From: JBFHRE01 sp036745195
Lineage (GTDB): Bacteria > Actinomycetota > Acidimicrobiia > Spongiisociales > ZC4RG35
NCBI GenBank assembly: GCA_036745195.1
Contig: DAIOGO010000047.1
Span: 1-18,322, forward strand
DNA length: 18,322 bases
Direction: 5' to 3'
Shown: positions 7,345 to 12,576 of the stretch, one piece after another
How the letters are laid out: every line of letters starts with the position of its first letter
How positions within the stretch are numbered: position 1 is the first letter of the stretch
Position numbers and translations under genes: made by a program
Notes under the pieces: generated by a model
Database searches by the model: none
Told to the model about the DNA's origin: nothing
Seen by the model: only the letters and a program-made list of their open reading frames with translations

Positions 7345-8484
7345 TCACCGCGACACCGGCGTGCGCCGGTCGGCAGGATCGGGGTGATCGAGCGCCGGGT
7401 CGACGTGAACGTGGACCTCGTCCAGGTGCTCGATCGACTCGAGGAGCGTGTGCCGCACGTCTTCTGCGATCTGATGACCCGCGGCGACGCTGAGCGATCC
7501 ATCGACGGCCAGCTCCATGTCGACTCGTAGGCGGTGACCCATCCAGCGGACCTGGCAGCGCCCGACCCGGGCGACCCCGGCGATCGAGCATGCCACCTCC
7601 TCGATCTCGCCCACCAGCTCGGGATCGACCGCGTCCATCAGACGACGGTAGATGTCCCGGGTGGCGGTCCGCAGCACGGCGAGGATCGCCAGCGACACCA
7701 GGATCCCGACGACCGGGTCGGCACGCTCGAATCCCAGCCAAACCCCGGCCGCACCGGCCGCCACCGCCAGCGAAGTGAGCCCGTCGGCCCGGGCATGCTT
7801 CCCGTCGGCGACGAGGGCCGCCGAGCCGATGGCGCGGCCGACCCTGATCCGGTACAAGGCCACCAGTTCGTTCCCCAGAAATCCGACCACCCCTGCCAGG
7901 AACACGACGCCAACGTAGCGCACCTCGCGCGGGTTGACGAGGCGATCGACCGACTCCCAGGCGGCGACAACGGCCGAGACGAGGATCATCAGCACGATGA
8001 ATAGACCGGCCAGGTCCTCCGCCCTCCGATAGCCGTAGGTATACCGGCTGTTGGCGGCCCGCCGTCCCAGCTTGAAGGCGACGAAGAGCGGGATGGCCGT
8101 GAGGGCGTCGGAAAAGTTGTGGATGGTGTCGGCGAGGAGGGCAACCGACCCGGTGGCCAGAACCAACCCCGCCTGCACGACGGCGGTGAACATCAGCCCG
8201 AGGAACGAGATCTTGAGTGCTCGGATCCCACGCGCGCTGCTCTCCAGCGCCTTGTCGACCGAGTCGGCGGCGTCGTGCGAGTGGGCACCTGTCAGCTCGC
8301 TGAAGGCGTGGACGATGGCCGCCCAGCGCGTTGCGTGCCTGCCGTCGTGGTCGTGATCATGGTGACCATGACTCCCGTGTCCCCGGTCTGTTTCGTGGTC
8401 GTGGTCGTGAGGGTGGTCGTGAGGGTGGTCGTGGTCATCCAAGCCGGCGGGGGCAGTTGGGTTCGGGTTGCGCTCGGTCGACAT
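7345..8484 (-). CDS. Cation diffusion facilitator (CDF) metal exporter, His-rich N-terminus
   Basis: This 379-aa inner-membrane antiporter probably moves Zn2+ or a similar divalent metal out of the cytoplasm in exchange for protons. The N-terminal 50 residues are packed with His and Asp (HDHPHDHPHDHDH type), and more His lies at 59-70. Six membrane segments span about 90-275. The metal site pairs are visible as His122-Asp126 (HNFSD, segment 2) and His230-Asp234 (HARAD, segment 5), an HD-HD set usual for zinc-type members. The cytoplasmic C-terminal domain (about 285-365) is present and ends in HVHVDP. The ATG at 8484 follows GAGGCGGA. It is first in the operon, 43 bp ahead of the ABC ATPase and divergent from a Fur-family gene. 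Confidence 0.95.
   Translation of the reverse strand: MSTERNPNPTAPAGLDDHDHPHDHPHDHDHETDRGHGSHGHHDHDHDGRHATRWAAIVHAFSELTGAHSHDAADSVDKALESSARGIRALKISFLGLMFTAVVQAGLVLATGSVALLADTIHNFSDALTAIPLFVAFKLGRRAANSRYTYGYRRAEDLAGLFIVLMILVSAVVAAWESVDRLVNPREVRYVGVVFLAGVVGFLGNELVALYRIRVGRAIGSAALVADGKHARADGLTSLAVAAGAAGVWLGFERADPVVGILVSLAILAVLRTATRDIYRRLMDAVDPELVGEIEEVACSIAGVARVGRCQVRWMGHRLRVDMELAVDGSLSVAAGHQIAEDVRHTLLESIEHLDEVHVHVDPALDHPDPADRRTPVSR
8401..8434. repeat. 12-bp tandem repeat in the His-rich region of the CDF gene
   Basis: The unit GTGGTCGTGAGG occurs about 2.8 times in direct succession. On the coding strand it encodes His-Asp-His-Pro blocks. Because the unit is a multiple of three, copy changes would lengthen or shorten the metal-binding tail without breaking the frame. 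Confidence 0.8.
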
Positions 8485-8508
8485 TCCGCCTCGGTTTCGG
8501 ATCGGATG

Positions 8509-8537
8509 ACCCTAATGGCCTGTCCCTGTTACTGCAA
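8509..8537 (-). promoter_or_regulatory. Candidate promoter of the CDF-ABC operon
   Basis: On the minus strand TTGCAG (8537-8532) is followed after exactly 17 bp by TAGGGT (8514-8509), which fits a -35 element and a TAnnnT -10 element. The start point would fall about 18 bp before the CDF ATG. The -35 lies inside the Fur-type palindrome, so repressor binding would block polymerase. Confidence 0.6.
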
Positions 8538-8551
8538 GTAGCTGCAATAAC
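8528..8551. promoter_or_regulatory. Candidate Fur-family operator (24-bp imperfect palindrome)
   Basis: Nine of twelve base pairs are symmetric. Left half GTTAnTGCA and right half TGCAnTAAC flank a central TA. The site sits between the divergent CDF and Fur-family genes, overlaps the -35 of the CDF promoter, and lies about 40 bp upstream of the Fur-family start. Fur, Zur and Nur operators are AT-rich palindromes of about this size. No exact consensus match is claimed. Confidence 0.6.
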
Positions 8552-8579
8552 GTGGTAATGCAGGTTCGTGATCTCCCGC

Positions 8580-8585
8580 TACAGT
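8580..8585 (+). promoter_or_regulatory. Candidate -10 element for leaderless transcription of the Fur-family gene
   Basis: TACAGT is followed by 6 nt and then the ATG at 8592, so transcription would start on the A of the start codon. The gene has no Shine-Dalgarno site, which agrees with a leaderless mRNA. The regulator gene at 15468 on the other strand shows the same geometry. No clear -35 is seen. Confidence 0.5.
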
Positions 8586-8591
8586 TGGACG

Positions 8592-9053
8592 ATGGCTGAC
8601 GCCACTGCAGGGGTCGAGGAGGCGTTGCATCGTGCCATCCGGGGGGCGGGGCTCCGGCTCACCCTCCCTCGCCGGGCGATTTGTCGCGTCCTGGCGGAGA
8701 ACGGCGAGGGGTTCATCACCGCGGCCGACCTGATCGGCCGGATCGAAGCCCAATCGCTGAGCATCGACTCCTCGACCGTCTACCGGACCCTCGACGAACT
8801 CGCCCGGATCGGTCTCGTTCATCACGTACACCTCGGAAGTCAGCCGGGCCGCTGGCACCTGACGATCGACCACGACCACCAGCACCTGGTGTGCGAGGGT
8901 TGTGGGCGCACGATCCTGGTCCCGGCGGCGGAGGTCGAGCCCATGTTCGAGCGCTTCCGTACCGAGTACGGGTTCACGATCAATGCCCACCACTTCGCCA
9001 TCCTCGGCTTTTGCGACGACTGCCGAGCGCTCACGGACCACCCGCACAGCTGA
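8592..9053 (+). CDS. Fur-family metal-responsive transcriptional regulator
   Basis: This 153-aa protein has a winged-helix DNA-binding domain (about 8-80: LRLTLPRRAICRVL, then STVYRTLDELARIGLV) and a Fur dimerisation domain. The His-rich DHDHQH (93-98), HHF (133-135) and two CxxC pairs (101/104 and 141/144) are the usual structural-zinc and sensor residues. Subtype cannot be fixed: Zur, Nur, PerR and Fur share these parts, although the HLGSQPGRWHL stretch and a neighbouring zinc-type exporter suggest a metal-uptake or homeostasis repressor. The ATG at 8592 was chosen because it begins a typical Fur N-terminus and has TACAGT placed for a leaderless start. A GTG at 8568 would add 8 residues. 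It is divergent from the CDF gene across a palindrome that is probably its own operator. Confidence 0.93.
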   Translation: MADATAGVEEALHRAIRGAGLRLTLPRRAICRVLAENGEGFITAADLIGRIEAQSLSIDSSTVYRTLDELARIGLVHHVHLGSQPGRWHLTIDHDHQHLVCEGCGRTILVPAAEVEPMFERFRTEYGFTINAHHFAILGFCDDCRALTDHPHS

Positions 9054-9080
9054 CCGGCGACAGGCGGAGGGGGCTCGCGA

Positions 9081-9086
9081 TAGCAT
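9081..9086 (+). promoter_or_regulatory. Weak candidate -10 element ahead of the hotdog gene
   Basis: TAGCAT fits TAnnnT, and GCGACA lies 18 bp upstream as a poor -35. The start point would be near 9093, just ahead of the AGGAGG ribosome site of the next gene. Read-through from the Fur-family gene is equally possible, as the gap is only 55 bp. Confidence 0.3.
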
Positions 9087-9108
9087 TCTTCTGGACAGGA
9101 GGCGTGCG

Positions 9109-10188
9109 GTGCAGTCGATCATCGACGAGCCGGTGAGAGGTGTGTTCGGAGACTTCTCGTGGCTCCGACTTTCGGGTCTCGATGCGTGCCGGATGTTCGT
9201 TCGGGGTGAGCTGCCGGCGCCGCCGATCCACCATCTGACAGGTCTCACGCCGACCGAGGCCGGACTGGGGACGATGACATTCGCCATGCCGGTGACGGAG
9301 TGGCTGGAAGATTCGGTTGGGATCATCTGGGGCGGGGTCTACGCCTTCCTGGTCGACGCTCCGATCTCGATGGCCCTCCAAACCGGGCTTCCGCCGGGGA
9401 AGGTGCTCACCACCGCCGAATTGTCGATCAACTATCTGCGGCCTGCCAGCGTTCGCTCGGAGCGGTTGGTGGCGCGAGGTCGCACTGTCTACCTAGGGCG
9501 CGACGTCGGGGTCAGCGAGGCGACCGTCGAGGACTCCTCCGGCCGGACGATGGCGCATGCCACCACCCGGTGTGTGGTGCTCGATGTGCCGTTCGATCCC
9601 GAGGCAACTCTCCCGGTTCCATTCGCGGCCGTCATTGATCCACCCGACCCGTATCTGCGCACCCCTCCCTCCGGGAGCATGCTCGGGCCTTCGATCTGGG
9701 AGGGTGACCGGGTGGCGACCCAGCGCCGGATCGTGTCCGGCGAGATCCCGCCCGCTCCGGTCCAGCTCCTCACCGGTGTCCAGACGATCCAGGCCGAGGA
9801 GGGGACGATCCACTTTTCGATGCCGGCCAGTCCCTGGTTCAGTGCCGGCGGGCTCAACCTCTATGGGGGCTCGATCGCGATGCTGTGCGACACCGCCCTC
9901 ACCGCCGCGGTGTGGTCGACCCTCACCCCCGACGAGGCCGCTGCCACCCTCGACCTCCAGGTTCGTTTCCTGCGACCGGTGCCGGTCGATGGCAGCAGCC
10001 TGACGGCGGTGGGTACGGTCCGCCACCGAGGACGCACGATCCGGCTTGCCGAGGTCGAAGTGTTCGACGCCGCCGGCCGGAGGGTGGCGCTGGGGATGGG
10101 GTCGGCGCTCGTGATCCCGGGTGGCATCGAGGCGCTGAAGATGGGCCGTCCGGTCGAGGATATGTTCGACCTGGCCGATCCGGGCTGA
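9109..10188 (+). CDS. Tandem hotdog-fold protein, PaaI/acyl-CoA thioesterase-like
   Basis: This 359-aa protein has two hotdog domains in one chain (about 30-160 and 208-336). Each begins with a PxPxxxLTG stretch and has the helix region WGGVYAFLVD (74-83) or YGGSIAMLCD (252-261), followed by SINYLRP (106-112) or QVRFLRP (284-290). PaaI-like thioesterases normally have HGG at the helix start. Here His is replaced by Trp and Tyr, while the Asp is kept, so activity may be altered or lost. Family members hydrolyse or bind acyl-CoA thioesters in the cytoplasm. The GTG at 9109 has an AGGAGG site 6 nt upstream, which settles the start. The link to its neighbours is unclear. Confidence 0.85.
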   Translation: MQSIIDEPVRGVFGDFSWLRLSGLDACRMFVRGELPAPPIHHLTGLTPTEAGLGTMTFAMPVTEWLEDSVGIIWGGVYAFLVDAPISMALQTGLPPGKVLTTAELSINYLRPASVRSERLVARGRTVYLGRDVGVSEATVEDSSGRTMAHATTRCVVLDVPFDPEATLPVPFAAVIDPPDPYLRTPPSGSMLGPSIWEGDRVATQRRIVSGEIPPAPVQLLTGVQTIQAEEGTIHFSMPASPWFSAGGLNLYGGSIAMLCDTALTAAVWSTLTPDEAAATLDLQVRFLRPVPVDGSSLTAVGTVRHRGRTIRLAEVEVFDAAGRRVALGMGSALVIPGGIEALKMGRPVEDMFDLADPG

Positions 10189-10205
10189 CGTGAACGTCGC
10201 CACGG

Positions 10206-10232
10206 CGTCACAACCTGGCACCGACCGGTGTC
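10206..10232 (+). promoter_or_regulatory. Candidate ECF-type autoregulated promoter
   Basis: CGTCACA is followed after 16 bp by TGTC (10229-10232). It lies 30 bp ahead of the sigma-factor start, in a gap of 73 bp. The layout is close to the TGTCACA-16 bp-CGTC pattern described for the ECF41 group and its relatives. The match is partial: C for the first T of the -35, and T for the first C of the -10. Autoregulation is the usual situation for ECF factors. Confidence 0.5.
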
Positions 10233-10261
10233 TTGTGCGGTGACGACAAGGAGAAGGTCGG

Positions 10262-10744
10262 TTGACGAAGCGAGCTTCGATCGATGAGCGGGAGAGGGAG
10301 CTGATCGCTTCGCTCTATCCGGCTCTGAGGAGGATCGCGGCGGTGGCCGGCTCGTTCGATGTGGAACCGGATGACCTCGTCCAGGAGGCGTTGATGCGTA
10401 CGTTGCGAAAGGGCCCGATCTCGGATCTGGACAACCCGCTGGCGTATCTCCGCCGCACGATCGTGAATCTGGCGTCCAACCAGCGACGGAGTCTGGGGCG
10501 CCGGCGCAAAGCCCTCAGCCGGCTCGCTCCTGAGGAGGGCTGGCTGCCGAGTTATCCGACGGATATCGAGGCGATCCTCGACCTTCCTCCCAGGCAGAGA
10601 GCGGTCCTCTACCTCGTGGAGGTGGAGAATGTGCCTTATGGCGAGGTGGCGGAGCAGTTGGGGATGACCACCGGCGCCGCCAGGGCGATGGCGACCCGGG
10701 CGCGGAAGGCGGCTCGCGCTTCTCTGGAGGTGGCTGGTGGCTGA
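10262..10744 (+). CDS. ECF-type RNA polymerase sigma factor
   Basis: This 160-aa protein has the two-domain layout of ECF (group 4) sigma factors. Region 2 lies at about 11-80, with the core-binding stretch DLVQEAL (38-44) and YLRRTIVNLASNQRR (62-76). Region 4 lies at about 102-155, where LPPRQRAVLYLVEVENVPYGEVAEQL begins a helix-turn-helix that reads the -35 element. There is no C-terminal SnoaL extension. The TTG at 10262 has AAGGAGA 7-8 nt upstream, and no better start exists. The stop overlaps the next gene by 8 nt (GTGGCTGA), so a membrane protein is translated with it. That pairing is typical of a sigma factor and its membrane anti-sigma factor, although the partner has no known anti-sigma motif. 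Confidence 0.92.
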   Translation: MTKRASIDERERELIASLYPALRRIAAVAGSFDVEPDDLVQEALMRTLRKGPISDLDNPLAYLRRTIVNLASNQRRSLGRRRKALSRLAPEEGWLPSYPTDIEAILDLPPRQRAVLYLVEVENVPYGEVAEQLGMTTGAARAMATRARKAARASLEVAGG

Positions 10745-12560
10745 CTTCGAATCCAAGCTGCGATGGCTGAGCGAACGGGGCACCCCGGTCGGCGCCGAGG
10801 AGTTGATCGAGCGGATCGAGGCCGAACTAGCTGGCAATCCCCTCGTCGTCGTGGCCGATCGCCAGGAAGACACCCTGACCGTGGGGACGCAGAAGCGGCC
10901 CGACGGCAATCGTCCAAGTCGATCACGGGGTTTCGCCTGGGCGGTTGCGTTGGTCGCCATCATCATCGGTGTGGTCGGTCTCAACCTCGTCCTGACGGGC
11001 AACCGGAACCTGGTGGCCGACGACGAGTCGCTGCCGACCCTGGCCACCCCGGAAGATGGGACGATGACCGATCTCCGGGTCATCGAGGCCGCGGTGGAGG
11101 CCTTGTACTCGGGGAACGCCGACCGGGCGGCGGAATTGTTCGAGTTGCCGGCGCCGCATGGCGACGATTGGATACGAACCGAGGCCGCATATCAGGCCGC
11201 CATCGGCGGGCGCCTGGCCCTTGACTGCAACCCGCTGGAGAACCCCGGTTTGTTTTCCTGCCTCGTGCCCTACCAGAACGCCTTCACCGACGCGATCGGG
11301 TGGGTCGACTCGCCCGGCGACATCATCAGTGTTTCGGTCGTGGACGGCGTCATCACCGAGTTCGGTTTCCCGGTGCATTCGTTCCTGGAGCGTGGTTTGG
11401 CCGCGTTCCTGGCATACATCGGCGAGGGCAACTACGAGTGTGGGTTCGAGCATTCGATCGAGTGTGCCGCGGTCGTCATGGGTCATCTCGACACCTGGGC
11501 TGCCTGGGCCGAGACCAACCTGGAACCGCCCAGTTGGTACACCGAAGGTGACATGCTCGAGGCCGGGGTGGAAGCGCTCTATTCGGGTGACGGCGAGCTG
11601 GCGGCGGGACTGTTCGAACTAGACTCCCCATCTTGTTGCGGCGGCCTCAGTGGTGATGATTGGATCCGGGAGACGGCGCAATATCAGGCGGCCGTAGGCG
11701 GAGGGGTGTCGCTCGACTGCGTCGACGAGGGCACGCCCGGCCGGTTCACATGCATCGTTGTGTACCAGAACATCTTCACTAGGGTGATCGGGTGGGTCGA
11801 TCCACCAGGGGAAACCGTCTCGGTGGCGGTGGCGGATCCACTGATCACCGAGTTCAACCCGACGCACCGGTTCATCCAGGATGCACTGAGGGACTTCCTC
11901 GCCGCACAAGGCGACCTCCAGGAAGAGGGCGTGGTCTTCCCACCCTGCTCCTTGTCCGATCCGCTCGGCCCGTCTGGGTGGCTGACCCCGGGCTGCACCG
12001 ATTTCGCCCTGACCCATCTCGACGACTGGATCGCCTGGGCCGAGGTCAATCTGGCGCTGCCGCCGGTGGCCATGCCTCCGGTCATCGAGGCCGGGGTGGA
12101 GGCGCTCTATTCGGGCGACGCCGACCCGGCGGCCGAACTGTTCGAGTTGGCAGATCGCGACGACGACGAGATACGTCGGCTTGCCGCCTTCGAGGCGGCC
12201 ATCGAGGGGCGGCTGGCGTTGTCTTGTTGGGACCGGGGGCCGGGGCGGTTCGACTGCTTCGCCAACTACCAGAACGCGCTGACGGACGCGATCGGCTCCG
12301 GCCGCCCCCCCGGGGACGACTTCCGCGCCGTTGTGGAGGATGGTGTTATCACCGAGTTCTACTTCCCCGAGCACACCTACCTGATGGCGGCGGTGGCGAA
12401 TTACCTCCGCGTCGAAGGCGAACCGGTCTGCGCAAGAGAGTTCTTCACCGAGTACCCCGCTGCCGAAGGCGATGCTCCCCCTACCACGGCTTGCGTGTCG
12501 GTGATCATGGAGAAACTCGACGAATGGGCTGACTGGTACGAGAGCAACGGGATGGATTGA
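10737..12560 (+). CDS. One-pass membrane protein with three extracytoplasmic NTF2/SnoaL-like repeats; putative sigma-factor partner
   Basis: This 607-aa protein has a charged 65-residue cytoplasmic N-terminus, one membrane segment (about 66-87), a linker, and three homologous repeats outside the cell (about 115-262, 273-440 and 449-605). Each repeat shows ALYSG..., a FEL end, an AAxxG(G)xxLxC stretch, FxC...YQN, an IG block, ITEF with a His soon after, and a closing LDxWAxWxExN motif. Each carries two conserved Cys pairs, which would form disulfides outside the cell. The fold suggested by these motifs is NTF2/SnoaL-like; that is pattern-based, not proven. No zinc anti-sigma HxxxCxxC motif is seen in the N-terminus. 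The GTG start overlaps the sigma stop by 8 nt. It is probably the anti-sigma factor or sensor for that sigma factor, but this is inferred from position only. Confidence 0.8.
   Translation: MADFESKLRWLSERGTPVGAEELIERIEAELAGNPLVVVADRQEDTLTVGTQKRPDGNRPSRSRGFAWAVALVAIIIGVVGLNLVLTGNRNLVADDESLPTLATPEDGTMTDLRVIEAAVEALYSGNADRAAELFELPAPHGDDWIRTEAAYQAAIGGRLALDCNPLENPGLFSCLVPYQNAFTDAIGWVDSPGDIISVSVVDGVITEFGFPVHSFLERGLAAFLAYIGEGNYECGFEHSIECAAVVMGHLDTWAAWAETNLEPPSWYTEGDMLEAGVEALYSGDGELAAGLFELDSPSCCGGLSGDDWIRETAQYQAAVGGGVSLDCVDEGTPGRFTCIVVYQNIFTRVIGWVDPPGETVSVAVADPLITEFNPTHRFIQDALRDFLAAQGDLQEEGVVFPPCSLSDPLGPSGWLTPGCTDFALTHLDDWIAWAEVNLALPPVAMPPVIEAGVEALYSGDADPAAELFELADRDDDEIRRLAAFEAAIEGRLALSCWDRGPGRFDCFANYQNALTDAIGSGRPPGDDFRAVVEDGVITEFYFPEHTYLMAAVANYLRVEGEPVCAREFFTEYPAAEGDAPPTTACVSVIMEKLDEWADWYESNGMD
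11079..12551 (+). repeat. Three tandem protein-level repeats (about 150-165 aa each)
   Basis: Copies lie at 11079-11522, 11553-12056 and 12081-12551. The first and third are most alike, including the DNA of the ALYSG...AAELFEL block. The second has extra Cys-containing inserts (SPSCCGG near residues 297-303 and a longer loop at about 395-420). The copies are diverged at DNA level, so the triplication is not recent. Confidence 0.85.
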
Positions 12561-12576
12561 CAGGGGCCTTTGGCGT

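Noticed and set aside
9493..10221. Long minus-strand open frame opposite the double hotdog gene
   Set aside because: The plus strand has a recognisable two-domain family and a strong ribosome site; the minus frame has no recognisable motif.
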